Shown piece by piece: positions 8,628-19,419 of a DNA stretch of 62,273 nt. The translations under genes and the position numbers were made by a program. Below the pieces are notes generated by a model. The model did no database searches, was not told the DNA's origin, and saw nothing but the letters and a program-made list of their open reading frames with translations. Positions within the stretch are counted from its first letter, which is position 1; each line of letters opens with the position of its first letter. This stretch comes from Variovorax boronicumulans (lineage in GTDB: Bacteria; Pseudomonadota; Gammaproteobacteria; Burkholderiales; Burkholderiaceae_C): positions 1 to 62,273 of the forward strand of contig NZ_JARXVG010000023.1 of the NCBI RefSeq assembly GCF_029892485.1, given 5' to 3'.

Positions 8628-9312
8628 AACCGGCGCGCCGCACCGACCCCGCCGCAGCGCGCGCAAGGCTGAACGCGAGAACGAACAGGGTAGCCTCGGG
8701 GCACCCTCCCCCGCCCTTCGCAGCGCCCCGAAGGATCCCGTGCCCGACCCCCGCCTTAGCTCGACCGGGACGCGGCGACGACCTTCACGCAGGGCGCCGC
8801 CGAAGCCTCGACATGCCTTTTGCGCAGCGTGGGTCAGAGGTCAGTGGAATCCAACAAGTACGCAACGGTCGACTTCCGGACGGTGCTGTGTATCGGTCCC
8901 GCCAAGTCATCCAGATTTCGTCTGGCATGCTTCCTTTTGCGTTTGAAGCAGCTGAAGAACACAGCGAATCGGCTGAAAGAATTCAGTCCACGGGCAGGAC
9001 AACTTAACTATTCCAAAGCCCCGATGAAACACGATGTGAATTTAGTTCTGCGTTTGTAGATCGAACGGCGCTCGCGTATCTTCCGCCCACCTTCGATGGC
9101 CTCAAGACCCATGAAGGTGCTGCCGGGAGGGCAGGGATGCAAGAGGAGGGAGTGTCAGTTGCCATGGCAAGCCATGCGCAGCGGCGACACATCGCGCAGC
9201 ATCAACGCACGACCTGCATGCCTTGGGGGCGATGCATGAAAGATCCGCGCAGCTTGCTGGCGCAGGATCCGCAGCGCTTCGCTTCGTCCAAAAATAGCGA
9301 GGAGTGGGGTCG
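8628..9312. other. Leader region upstream of the Rhs gene
   Basis: No gene is supported in these 685 bases. The part after about 8930 is less GC-rich, as often seen upstream of Rhs elements. An AGGAG ribosome-binding site ends it at 9300-9304, eight bases before the chosen ATG. Confidence 0.4.
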
Positions 9313-12300
9313 ATGAAATCATGCATTGCCAGGTGGCTGTGGATCAGCCTGGGGTTTTTTGCGCTGAGCTTCGGAACGCACGCGAACGCCGCGAGCTACT
9401 GGCTGGACTCGCGCTATGACACGAGCCAGACCCACTATCCCACGCCTGAAGACGCCTGCGTCATCGGCGAACTGCAGCGACGCATGGCGGGCTACACAGC
9501 CACCAGTTCCCTGCCCCATCGCTACAGCAATGCCTACACCGGTCCCGACATGGGACTGGGTGAACAGATCTGCCGGGGGAACATCGAGAAGCGACAGTTC
9601 AACATCTGGCTTCCCGTGGAAGTGGTCGATACCCTCGTGTACGGTCCGCTCGAGGAGCCAGCGCCAGCGTGCGACCCGTCGCTGGTCGATCCGATCACGG
9701 GCAAGTGCGCGGCACCCGAGCAGTCGTGCCGCCGCGACGGCGCCATGTTTGGCGCGCCGATCCTTCCGCCCACCGCGGAAAAGTACCGGTCGGAACTCGA
9801 CTTCATTGACGGCGGGCCGTCGCCGCTTTCGTTCCAACGCACGTACCGCAGCACGTGGGGCGCCGATGCAGCCCGCCCGGCCGGCTCGCTGAGCAAGGCC
9901 TGGGCCCACAACCATGCGACGGTCCTGAAGTTCACCCCCGCCGTCAACCCCACGTCGGTCGCAATCAACAATGCAGAAGGCACCCTGCGGGCATTCACCA
10001 AGCCTTCAGGCGCCACGACCTGGACGACCACGAACAGCGCAGACACGCTGGTGCAGGCGGGCAATGGCACCTGGTCGTACCGTCGGGCCGACGACGACGC
10101 CACGCTGGCATTCGCCGCCGACGGCAAGCTGCAGACGCTCATGCAGCGCAACGGATGGGTCACCACGTACGCCTACAACACCGCGGGTCAGTTGGCGACC
10201 ATCAGCAACGGGTTCGGCCGGATGCTGACACTGAACTACAACGGAAACGGGCTGCTCGCCTCCGTCTCGACGCCCGACCTGCGCAGCATCGCCTACGCCT
10301 ATGACGCCGCGGGACGGCTGTCAGTGGTCACGTACCCCGACACGAAGACCCGGACCTATGTCTACGAGAACGCGACGTACCCGCAGGCCCTGACGGGCAT
10401 CCTGGACGAAACCGGAGCGCGCTTCGCGACCTTCAGCTACGACGCCCAAGGCCGTGCCATCGACACGCAGCTTGCGGGAACGGTGAACCGCTACCAGGTG
10501 AGCTATCCCTCAGCGAGCTCCGCGACCGTCGTCGATCCCCTCGGCACGAGCCGCAGCTACAGCTACGGCACTACCAAGGGCACGTTGGCCGTGACCGGTG
10601 GTTCCCTGCCCTCCGGGAGCGGCGGCGCCGACGCGGCCTCCCGCATCCAGGACAGCAACGGCTTGGTGACCTCCGAGACCGACTTCAAGGGCGTGGTCAC
10701 CGCCACCACCTGGGACCCGGTGCGACGCTTGCCGACCACCGTGGTCCGGGCATCTGGCACTCCCGAAGCGCAGACGGTCACGACGCAGTGGCACCCAACG
10801 TTCAGTCTTCCCGCCACGGTCACGGAGACCGGCCGCACCACCACCTACACCTATGACGCGAATGGCAATCTGCTGAGCCGCGCCGTGACGGACACAGCCA
10901 CTTCGCCCAATACCACGCGAACCTGGCAGTGGACCTACAACGCACAGCGCCTGGCCGACACGCAGACCGAGCCGAACGGGGCAGTGACCAGCTATCTCTA
11001 CGACACGCGGGGCAACCTCACCACGGTGACCAATGCGCTGGGACACGTGACCCTTTATGCCTATGACAGCGCGAACCGGGTCACGAGCACCACGACACCC
11101 AACGGCCTTGTCACCACCTACACCTACGACAACCGGGACCGACTGCTCACCAAGACGGCCGGGGCCGGGCTGGCCGGCCAGCAGACCACCACGCTGACCT
11201 ACAAGCCAACGGGCACTGTCGACACCCTCACGCTGCCCACAGGCCTGGTGCTGAGCTACGCGTACGACGCCGCGCACCGTCTGACCGGCTGGAGCAACAA
11301 CCGCGGCGAGAGCGGCACCTACACGCTGGACGCGATGGGCAATCGCACCGGCGAGCAACTCAAGAACAACGGTGGCGCGGTGGCCTGGAACGCCGTGCGG
11401 ACCATCAACAACCTCAATCGCCTGGCGGCCAAGACCGAGGGATCGAACCAGACGAACAGTTTCGGCTACGACGCCAACGGCGAACTGAGTTCCGAGACCA
11501 ATGGCCTGAGCCAGTCCACGCAGTACGGACTCGATGGCCTGCGGCGCGTGAGGACCATTACCAACGCCGCGAACGCCACCGCCGTGCTCGCCTACAACGC
11601 ACTGGATTCCGTCACCGGCGCTACCGATTTCAAGGGGGTCGCCACGAGCTATGCGCGCGATGCGCTGGGCAATTCGACCGCCGAGGCCAGCGCCGACACA
11701 GGCGCCGCAAGCGCGCAATACGACAGCCTCGGACTTCCCAAGCAGATCACCGATGCGCTGGGACAGGCAACCACGATCACTCGCGATGCGCTCGGCCGCC
11801 CGACCCAGTTGCTCTTTGCGGACGGCCGCACGACCACGCTGAGCTACGACGCGACGACGGCAAGCAGGGGCTACCTGAGCTCGTTCACCGATCGCAGCGG
11901 TACCACCGCCTACACCCGTGATGCCTTCGGCCGGGTGGCGGTCAAGCAGCAGACCCTGGCGAACGGCAGCGCGCAACAAGTGCTGTACGGCCACAACGCG
12001 AACGGCACCCTCGGCAGCATCAGCTATCCCAACGGCAGCCTGCTGCTGTACAGCTATGACGCCACGGGGCGTCTGACAGGGTTGAGTTGGAACGGTCAGC
12101 CGCTGGTCACCGGCATCTCCTGGAACGTGCTCGGCCAGCCGACGGCGTGGACCTGGGCTTTCGTGTCGCCGGCGCTGTCTGCAAGCCGGGCGTACGACAC
12201 GGCCGGTCGACTGACCGCCACCGAGTTCGGCAGCTACGTCTATGACGCCGCAGGCCGGATCACCAGCCTGACCCAGAACCTTTACAAGCCCGGCGACACC

Positions 12301-13707
12301 AACCCTGCGAACAGCACGATCGCCAATGGCAACATGACCTGGACCGTGGGCTATGACGCCGTGGGGCGCATCACCGGATTCAATGCGACCGGTGATACGG
12401 CGGGCTTCGGATACGACGCGAACGGCAACCGCAGCAGCAGCACGCGAGGGATCGGCGGCCAAACCACCAGTCGCTCATACACGGTAGGCAGCGGCAGCAA
12501 CCGGCTCACGGGCTTCAGCCAGACCGCAGGCACCATCACCACCAACGTGACCTATGGCTACAACGCCAACGGCGACCTCACGAACGATGGTCTGCGCAGT
12601 TTTGCCTACGACCCCGAAGGACGGCTGAAGACGGCGACCACCGGTGCGACGGACAGCAGCCCCACCGTCCGCTATGCGCACAACGCCTTGGGCCAACGGC
12701 TGTTCAAGACCGAACCGGTCTTTCCCCTGCAGGGGACAGCGGGTGCCGCGCTGAGCGCCTTCTTCGCGAAGGAATGGACACCGTCGACCGTTCAAGCCGA
12801 GCAACTGGGCTTCGCATTTGCTTATGACGAAGCTGGCGCGCTGCTCTCGGAAACCGGCAGCGGTGGTGCCAGCAGCGCTGGCCAGGCGCAGTACATCTAC
12901 CTGCCCACGGCCAACGGTCCGATGCCAGTCGCGGTCGTGATCGACGGCAGCATCTATGCGATCCACAGCGATCACCTGAACACGCCAAGAAAACTCACCA
13001 ATGCGAGTGGACAAGCCGTTTGGCAATGGAGCTACAGCGCATTCGGGGAAGACAAGCCGACGCTGGCGAGGAACCGCTTCGCCAACCTCGAGACCACACC
13101 CAACCCGGGCACCACGAACATCGCCGCGGTGAAGTTCAACCTGAGGTACCCGGGACAGTACGCGGATGAAGAGTCAGGGCTGTTCTACAACTACTTCAGG
13201 AGCTACGACGCGAGGACAGGGCGTTACAGCCAGCCTGATCCGATTGGACTCGACGGCGGATGGAATCGGTTCAGCTATGCGGGCGGAGATCCCATTAGCT
13301 ATAGCGATCCGAAGGGTCTCTACGGATGTCGACCCATCGCCGGGGGTCTGGGAATGGAGTGCGAGTATGGACCTTCACCTTGGGTCGATCCTGAGTACCC
13401 CGGGGAAGGCCGCCCCCTTATTCCGATGCCAAGCATCCCGATGCCATCGCTGCCCGAGGCTGGGTTGCCCGGGATGCTGATGAACGGCTGCAAGGCGATC
13501 GTTACGTCAGCAAGCGATCTCATCATGGAGATGGCAAAGGGCGGCAAGCAGAATATTCGAGACTCTGGTCTTGTAGGGGTATCTTCCGAGGAGATTAAAC
13601 GACGCCTCAAAGAAGCCGGAACAAGCGCAGAAGAACGGAAGAGACTCGTCAAGGAGCAGAAGGCACGAGGTGAGCGGAATACGGATAAAGATAGTCGGAA
13701 AAAATAG
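9313..13707 (+). CDS. Rhs/YD-repeat polymorphic toxin with Sec signal peptide
   Basis: A 1464-residue protein. Residues 1-27 are a Sec signal peptide ending in ANA-AS. A DUF6531-like module follows near 140-190 (DFIDGGPSPLSFQRTYRS), then about 25 YD repeats (GRLxxxxYD types). The Rhs core is at about 1215-1338, containing HSDHLNTPRKLTN, YPGQYADEESGLFYNYFRSYD and the boundary motif SDPKGLYG. The last 126 residues are the variable tip: a Pro-rich linker, a hydrophobic segment and a small helical domain beginning AKGGKQN-IRDSGLVG with many Lys/Glu. This tip resembles small helical polymorphic toxins (possibly Ntox34-like; recalled, not searched). The ATG has AGGAG eight bases upstream. A signal peptide is unusual for Rhs proteins delivered by T6SS, so export to the periplasm or surface is more likely. 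The next gene is its likely immunity partner. Confidence 0.9.
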   Translation: MKSCIARWLWISLGFFALSFGTHANAASYWLDSRYDTSQTHYPTPEDACVIGELQRRMAGYTATSSLPHRYSNAYTGPDMGLGEQICRGNIEKRQFNIWLPVEVVDTLVYGPLEEPAPACDPSLVDPITGKCAAPEQSCRRDGAMFGAPILPPTAEKYRSELDFIDGGPSPLSFQRTYRSTWGADAARPAGSLSKAWAHNHATVLKFTPAVNPTSVAINNAEGTLRAFTKPSGATTWTTTNSADTLVQAGNGTWSYRRADDDATLAFAADGKLQTLMQRNGWVTTYAYNTAGQLATISNGFGRMLTLNYNGNGLLASVSTPDLRSIAYAYDAAGRLSVVTYPDTKTRTYVYENATYPQALTGILDETGARFATFSYDAQGRAIDTQLAGTVNRYQVSYPSASSATVVDPLGTSRSYSYGTTKGTLAVTGGSLPSGSGGADAASRIQDSNGLVTSETDFKGVVTATTWDPVRRLPTTVVRASGTPEAQTVTTQWHPTFSLPATVTETGRTTTYTYDANGNLLSRAVTDTATSPNTTRTWQWTYNAQRLADTQTEPNGAVTSYLYDTRGNLTTVTNALGHVTLYAYDSANRVTSTTTPNGLVTTYTYDNRDRLLTKTAGAGLAGQQTTTLTYKPTGTVDTLTLPTGLVLSYAYDAAHRLTGWSNNRGESGTYTLDAMGNRTGEQLKNNGGAVAWNAVRTINNLNRLAAKTEGSNQTNSFGYDANGELSSETNGLSQSTQYGLDGLRRVRTITNAANATAVLAYNALDSVTGATDFKGVATSYARDALGNSTAEASADTGAASAQYDSLGLPKQITDALGQATTITRDALGRPTQLLFADGRTTTLSYDATTASRGYLSSFTDRSGTTAYTRDAFGRVAVKQQTLANGSAQQVLYGHNANGTLGSISYPNGSLLLYSYDATGRLTGLSWNGQPLVTGISWNVLGQPTAWTWAFVSPALSASRAYDTAGRLTATEFGSYVYDAAGRITSLTQNLYKPGDTNPANSTIANGNMTWTVGYDAVGRITGFNATGDTAGFGYDANGNRSSSTRGIGGQTTSRSYTVGSGSNRLTGFSQTAGTITTNVTYGYNANGDLTNDGLRSFAYDPEGRLKTATTGATDSSPTVRYAHNALGQRLFKTEPVFPLQGTAGAALSAFFAKEWTPSTVQAEQLGFAFAYDEAGALLSETGSGGASSAGQAQYIYLPTANGPMPVAVVIDGSIYAIHSDHLNTPRKLTNASGQAVWQWSYSAFGEDKPTLARNRFANLETTPNPGTTNIAAVKFNLRYPGQYADEESGLFYNYFRSYDARTGRYSQPDPIGLDGGWNRFSYAGGDPISYSDPKGLYGCRPIAGGLGMECEYGPSPWVDPEYPGEGRPLIPMPSIPMPSLPEAGLPGMLMNGCKAIVTSASDLIMEMAKGGKQNIRDSGLVGVSSEEIKRRLKEAGTSAEERKRLVKEQKARGERNTDKDSRKK

Positions 13708-13794
13708 CGATGCTGCCGATGACGGACCGACGCAGGGACCATTCGTACGAACGCACCAGTCAAGTGTTTTTAATCCCAAATCGAGAGGAGTTCT

Positions 13795-14166
13795 ATGTGG
13801 TACGCCGCACACGCACTGTTTTACTTCAAGCTGATCGATGAGAGTCAAGAGTCCTTTCTTCTGCATGAAAACGTGTACATCGTCAATGCAGCCGACTCAG
13901 ATGAAGCGAGAGTCAAGGCAGAAACTATCGCCAGAGCAAGCGAGGATTCCGGAGAGGACGGGCATCTGGAGCTAAACGAGAAGAAGGCGAGCTACGTCTT
14001 CGCAGGCATCAAGAAAATTATCGAAGTAGAAACCACACCATCGCCCGAAAACGCGCCGCTAGTGAGTGGACAGGAGCTGACGTACTCAGTGCTTGAAGTC
14101 GACACGCTTGATGAAGTCCTCGCCTTGGCAAGGGGGGAGATGGTGAACGTCTTGTATCGCGAGTGA
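13795..14166 (+). CDS. DUF4288-type probable immunity protein
   Basis: A 123-residue protein starting MWYAAHALFYFKL, with ENVYIVNAADSDEARVKAE in the middle and YVFAGIKKIIEV, the layout of DUF4288 proteins as I recall them. These are common directly downstream of polymorphic toxin genes. A good GAGAGGAG site precedes the ATG. It lies 87 bases after the Rhs gene and is less GC-rich than its neighbours, as are many toxin-tip/immunity cassettes. It has no signal peptide, so it would act in the cytoplasm, implying that the Rhs tip acts on a cytoplasmic target. The stop lies directly against an IS remnant. Confidence 0.75.
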   Translation: MWYAAHALFYFKLIDESQESFLLHENVYIVNAADSDEARVKAETIARASEDSGEDGHLELNEKKASYVFAGIKKIIEVETTPSPENAPLVSGQELTYSVLEVDTLDEVLALARGEMVNVLYRE

Positions 14167-14545
14167 TCCACCTGCGCATGGAGCGCGACCTGCTGAAAAA
14201 GCGGCGGCCTACTCCCCAAGGAGTCGATGTGAAGTTCGGCTTCGTTGCGAAACACCGAGGAGCGTGGTCGTTGGCAACGATGTGCGAGGCGCTCGGTGTC
14301 TCGCGAAGCGGGTTCTATGCGTGGCTGGGCAGGCCGCGAAGCAAACGAAGTCTGGACGACGAGGTGCTCGGCAGCCAGGTGCGTCAAAGCTTCCTGGGTA
14401 GCGCACCTATGGCGCCGGACGTGCCTGGCATGACGTGCTGACGCAGGGGCAGCGATGCGGTTTGCAGCGCATCGAGCGACTCATGCGCGAGCAAGCCTTG
14501 CGCGCGAGGCCACGACGCCGAAACCTATCGCAGGGCTGATCCGGC
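14167..14545 (+). mobile_element. IS3-family transposase orfB remnant
   Basis: Readable pieces are LRMERDLLKK (end of orfA), then VDVKFGFVAKHRGAW, MCEALGVSRSGFYAWLGRPRS and VRQSFLGS. After a frame change come GRAWHDVL and CGLQRIERLMREQALRARPRRR. These are the orfA/orfB junction and the HTH_21 N-terminus of an IS3-group transposase. The rve catalytic core (DDE) is missing, as are recognisable terminal repeats. It is a dead fragment, placed right after the Rhs-immunity cassette, a common site for such debris. Confidence 0.75.
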
Positions 14546-14596
14546 GCGGCCGGTCATCGAGCGCCATGTCTCCGAGCTGCGTTACACGCGACAGAG

Positions 14597-16534
14597 TTAG
14601 CGCGGATCGAACTCACGCAGCTTCCGATACAGCGTGTTGCGACTGATGCCCAGGCAACGCGCAGCCTCCGAGAGGTTGCCGCCGCTGGCATGCACGGCCT
14701 GCTTCACCGTTCGTTCCGATTGCGCACGCAGATCGACGGTCTCGTCGATGGCTTCGCGCATCGTCGCTGCACCGCGCAGGTCGTCGACCAGGTCGTCTGG
14801 CAAGTGGCGCCAATCGACCACCGTGTCGCTGTCGTCGAGCAAGGCGCATGCAGTGCGCAGCGCATGATTCAACTGACGAAGGTTGCCAGGCCAGCGGTAG
14901 CGCGACATGGCCGATGCCAGGTCGGGCGCGATCTGGAGTTCGCGATCCGGGAGGATGTCGCGCAGCATTCCGGCCATCATTTGCAGCTTGTCCTGCCGCT
15001 CACGCAGTGGCGGCAACTGCAGCGTCAGGCCGTTGAGCCGGTAGTACAGGTCTTCCCGAAAGCGCCCTTTCTCCATCTCGGCGCGCAGATTGCGGTGGGT
15101 GGCGCAAACGAGCCTGAAATCCACGGCGACCGGCTTGCCGCCGCCCAGCGGCGTCACCTGGCGATCCTGCAGAACGCGAAGCAGCCGCGTCTGCAGGCCG
15201 AGCGGCATGTCGCCGATCTCGTCGAGAAGCAGCGTGCCGCCGTCGGCCTCGCGGATGCGGCCAGGCGCGCCATTGCGGCCCGCCCCTGTGAAGGCGCCCG
15301 GCCGGTAACCGAAGAGTTCGGCCTCGATCAGCGTCTCGGGCAGCGCCGCGCAATTGACCGCAACGAACGGCCCTCCGCCACGCGCTCCGCTCGCATGGAC
15401 GGCTTTGGCGAACACTTCCTTGCCGACACCGGATTCGCCCAGCAGGAGCAGCGAGATCGGCTTGTCCATCACGCGTCGCGCGCGATCGATGGCCGCCTGC
15501 ATGACCGAATCTCCCGTGTCCAGTTGCTCCAGGGCGTCGGCCGGTGCCGCGGCCTGGGGCCGGGGGGCGCTGCCGCCACGGCGGGCAACCAGCACGCCTC
15601 GACCCGCCTCCACCCGGGCCCAGAGCACGCTTCCGTCATGCCGGCGCACAGCCCGCGGCGCGGCCGCGGGACGGCGGCACCAATCGCCAAGCATCGCCAT
15701 GTCCAGCTGCAGCACCCGCTCGATGGTGCTGGCGCCCATGTCGGCGTGCGAGAGCCCCAGCATCGCCAGTGCCGTGGCGTCGGCGCCGATGAGCCAGCCG
15801 TCGTCCGACAGGGCCAGCAGCCCTTCGGTCGCGCTGCCGATGCCCTCGGGCTGCGCGTGCAACCGCAGGCGCAGGTTCGTGGCGTGGCGCGTGTCGAACA
15901 GCTTCTGCTCGATCGTGCGCGCCGCCAGGCGCACCAGGCCCAGCGTGTGGCGGTGGTAGCTGCGCCGGTCCCCTGAAATATCGAGCACACCGAGCACCCG
16001 ACCGCAGGGATCGGCGATCGGAGCGGCGGTGCAGGTCAGGAAGCCATTGCGCTCGAGGTAGTGCTCCCCACCGCGCACCTCCACCGGCACGCCATCGGTC
16101 AGTGCAGTGCCGATGGCATTGGTGCCGCGCCACTGTTCGTGCCAGCTGGCACCTGGCCGCAGCGCCACGCGCTGGGCCCGGCTTGCGAAGCCTGCATCGC
16201 CCATGGCCCGCAGCAGCGTGCCCTGTGCATCTGCAAGGATCACCATGCTGCCGGTGTCGCGCATCTGCTCGTGCAGGAATTCCATCATGGGCTGGGCATG
16301 GGACGCCAGTTCGCGCTGCCGGTCCAGTGCCCGCATCAGTTGCGCCGCGGAAGCATGCGGCGCCCCCTGAACACGGCCTGCGGGGACCAGGCCGAAGCCG
16401 CGGCTGCGCTCCCAACTGCGGCGCAGGGAATCGTCGACCAGGCCGTCCGCGACCTCGCCGGTGCCCAGCAGTTGGAGGCGCGCCTCTCGCAAACGCGACT
16501 CCCGCGTTCGAGTGACGAGCGTATGAGCATGCAT
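14597..16534 (-). CDS. Sigma-54-dependent Fis-family activator (AcoR-like)
   Basis: A 645-residue enhancer-binding protein. An N-terminal GAF-type sensor (about 70-200) and a PAS-like segment (about 220-310) precede the AAA+ domain. That domain has Walker A GESGVGKE near residue 366, the sigma-54-contacting GAFTGA loop near 413 and Walker B LLLDEIGDMP. A Fis-type HTH ends the protein (LSEAARCLGISRNTLYRKL). The ATG has GGAGA a few bases upstream; the longer frame upstream runs through the intergenic region and is not credible. It is divergent from an aldehyde dehydrogenase gene that has a -24/-12 promoter, so it is very probably that gene's activator, as AcoR-type proteins are for alcohol/acetoin/aldehyde catabolism. 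Confidence 0.92.
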   Translation of the reverse strand: MHAHTLVTRTRESRLREARLQLLGTGEVADGLVDDSLRRSWERSRGFGLVPAGRVQGAPHASAAQLMRALDRQRELASHAQPMMEFLHEQMRDTGSMVILADAQGTLLRAMGDAGFASRAQRVALRPGASWHEQWRGTNAIGTALTDGVPVEVRGGEHYLERNGFLTCTAAPIADPCGRVLGVLDISGDRRSYHRHTLGLVRLAARTIEQKLFDTRHATNLRLRLHAQPEGIGSATEGLLALSDDGWLIGADATALAMLGLSHADMGASTIERVLQLDMAMLGDWCRRPAAAPRAVRRHDGSVLWARVEAGRGVLVARRGGSAPRPQAAAPADALEQLDTGDSVMQAAIDRARRVMDKPISLLLLGESGVGKEVFAKAVHASGARGGGPFVAVNCAALPETLIEAELFGYRPGAFTGAGRNGAPGRIREADGGTLLLDEIGDMPLGLQTRLLRVLQDRQVTPLGGGKPVAVDFRLVCATHRNLRAEMEKGRFREDLYYRLNGLTLQLPPLRERQDKLQMMAGMLRDILPDRELQIAPDLASAMSRYRWPGNLRQLNHALRTACALLDDSDTVVDWRHLPDDLVDDLRGAATMREAIDETVDLRAQSERTVKQAVHASGGNLSEAARCLGISRNTLYRKLREFDPR

Positions 16535-16641
16535 CTTGTCTCCATGCGGGCTCTTTGAGCCTCGGTATGTGCGGTTGCCGGCCAGCGTCCGGGCAACACG
16601 CGATGGGTCTGCAGGTGGTTGATCACGTATGCGGCACCGGA

Positions 16642-16660
16642 CTGTCCCGTTTCGTGACAG
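16642..16660. promoter_or_regulatory. Candidate enhancer site of the sigma-54 activator
   Basis: A perfect inverted repeat CTGTC-N9-GACAG lies about 95 bases upstream of the -24/-12 promoter of the aldehyde dehydrogenase gene. Spacing and symmetry fit an upstream activating sequence for a dimeric Fis-type HTH. Only one perfect copy was seen. Confidence 0.5.
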
Positions 16661-16752
16661 ATGTTCAACGCAAGGCACCGCTTGCACAGTCTGGCGCCTG
16701 GAACTGACGCGGTTCTTGCGCCAGATCAGGGGAATCGCCGCTGAACCCCGGC

Positions 16753-16767
16753 TGGCACGCCGCGTGC
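16753..16767 (+). promoter_or_regulatory. Sigma-54 (-24/-12) promoter for the aldehyde dehydrogenase
   Basis: TGGCACG-CCGC-GTGC matches the TGGCACG-N4-TTGC consensus with one mismatch in the -12 box. The invariant GG (16754-16755) and GC (16766-16767) are 12 bases apart. The predicted transcript start near 16778 leaves a leader of about 58 bases before the ATG at 16836. Confidence 0.65.
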
Positions 16768-16835
16768 GATGCGCCATCCCGGGTCCGCACGACATCCGGT
16801 TGGCGCGGAGCCTCAACAAACGGAGACACAAGACC

Positions 16836-18356
<1,521 letters not shown>

Positions 18357-18659
18357 AGCTCGGGAAGCTTGCGAACAAGGGCGGTGGGGGCGCCTTGTCT
18401 CGCACGCGATCAACATCAACGTGTGGGAGCGCGACGCCGATGGACGCCGCCGAGCCATAGAGGTGGAGCGGGATCGACAACCCCAAGGAGCAGCCGGCCA
18501 GAACGACTCACGCTCTGCTCGGGCGCCGACAGCCGTATTTGCAGTCCTTTCGGCGCGCCGCACCTTGTGCTCTCTGCAACGGATGCTTGCGAGCCAGTGT
18601 CAATCGTCAAGGGCCGCCGCAAGACCATTGAACTTGGCTGAAGGGACCGCCCTCCCCAC
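18357..18659. other. Non-coding gap between convergent genes
   Basis: No gene or clear rho-independent terminator was recognised between the aldehyde dehydrogenase and the convergent XRE-cupin gene. Confidence 0.4.
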
Positions 18660-19331
18660 TCACTCGCGCAGCGTGAACACCACCGACAGGTACGAGACCG
18701 GCTGATCCTGGATCGTCTCGATGCCATGCAGCGCCGTGGCCTCGAACAGCAACGAGTCCCCTGACCTCACCTCGACCACTTTGCCGCCATACCGATAGCG
18801 GACCTCTCCGGAGAGGAAGTACAGGAACTTGAGGCCCGGATGCTGAAAGGTTACGTAGGGATCGGCACCCGGCAGCAACGTGACGAGGTAGGGCTCGACG
18901 AACAGGTTGCCGGACAGCAGATGCCCCAGCAGCTCATAGCGGTAGTCTGAAACAGCGCCGACGCGATCGACGACAACGCCCTGCCCCGCGCGCACATGGC
19001 AGAAGTCCGTGCGGCGTGCCTGATCGCCAAAGAAGCGCGACGCCGGCACACCCAAACCATTCGCGAGGCGCTCCAAGGTCTCCACCGAAGGCGAGACCAG
19101 CCCGCGCTCGATGCGCGAGAGCATCGAGGATGAAATACCCGAGACCTTCGCCAGCGCACCGCCGGACACGTCGGCCGCCATACGCAACGCCCTCACCTGC
19201 GCGCCAATGCGTGCCGCGGACAGGCTGCGCACGACCGGAGCGGGTTGCCGCGGCCGCGCACGCGTCACCGAGACCGGCAACCTCAAAGGCCGGGCAGTGG
19301 GTAGTGGGGATGCAATTGCTCGATTGGGCAC
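18660..19331 (-). CDS. XRE-family regulator with C-terminal cupin sensor
   Basis: A 223-residue regulator. An Arg/Pro-rich tail of about 40 residues precedes an HTH_3 domain (about 40-100: LAKVSGISSSMLSRIERGLVSP). A cupin_2 sensor domain follows at the C-terminus (HPGLKFLYFLSGEVRYRYGGK and FEATALHGIE). The GTG start is chosen because AAAGG lies about ten bases upstream; a TTG 36 bases earlier would add 12 residues. Members usually repress amine, polyamine or amino-acid catabolic genes. It is divergent from a second small XRE gene across a region with three perfect inverted repeats, the nearest of which (ATTTGCA-AG-TGCAAAT) may be its own operator. Confidence 0.85.
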   Translation of the reverse strand: MPNRAIASPLPTARPLRLPVSVTRARPRQPAPVVRSLSAARIGAQVRALRMAADVSGGALAKVSGISSSMLSRIERGLVSPSVETLERLANGLGVPASRFFGDQARRTDFCHVRAGQGVVVDRVGAVSDYRYELLGHLLSGNLFVEPYLVTLLPGADPYVTFQHPGLKFLYFLSGEVRYRYGGKVVEVRSGDSLLFEATALHGIETIQDQPVSYLSVVFTLRE

Positions 19332-19353
19332 GTGTGACTTGCCTTTGCGCAGG

Positions 19354-19369
19354 ATTTGCAAGTGCAAAT
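19354..19369. promoter_or_regulatory. Inverted repeat 1 between divergent XRE genes
   Basis: Perfect inverted repeat ATTTGCA-AG-TGCAAAT, 23 bases upstream of the XRE-cupin start. It is a likely operator for one of the two HTH proteins. Confidence 0.55.
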
Positions 19370-19386
19370 TCTACGAAAAACGTAGA
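19370..19386. promoter_or_regulatory. Inverted repeat 2 between divergent XRE genes
   Basis: Perfect inverted repeat TCTACG-AAAAA-CGTAGA, directly abutting repeat 1. The half-site CGTAGAG recurs at 19414-19420, just before the start of the small XRE gene. Confidence 0.5.
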
Positions 19387-19392
19387 GACGTG

Positions 19393-19414
19393 GATAGTCG
19401 ATATTACGACTATC
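19393..19414. promoter_or_regulatory. Inverted repeat 3 between divergent XRE genes
   Basis: Perfect inverted repeat GATAGTCG-ATATTA-CGACTATC ending six bases before the GTG of the small XRE gene, where a bound repressor would block transcription or translation. A good autoregulatory operator candidate. Confidence 0.55.
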
Positions 19415-19419
19415 GTAGA

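Noticed and set aside
8628..9007. Continuation of the frame after the TetR fragment
   Set aside because: Beyond the TetR stop the translation is Arg/Pro-rich noise with no domain.
10510..12462. 650-codon minus-strand frame inside the Rhs gene
   Set aside because: Antisense shadow of the YD repeats; no ribosome-binding site and no domain.
19111..19419. In-frame N-terminal extension of the small XRE protein
   Set aside because: It lies antisense to the divergent XRE-cupin gene and across three operators; no conserved residues.
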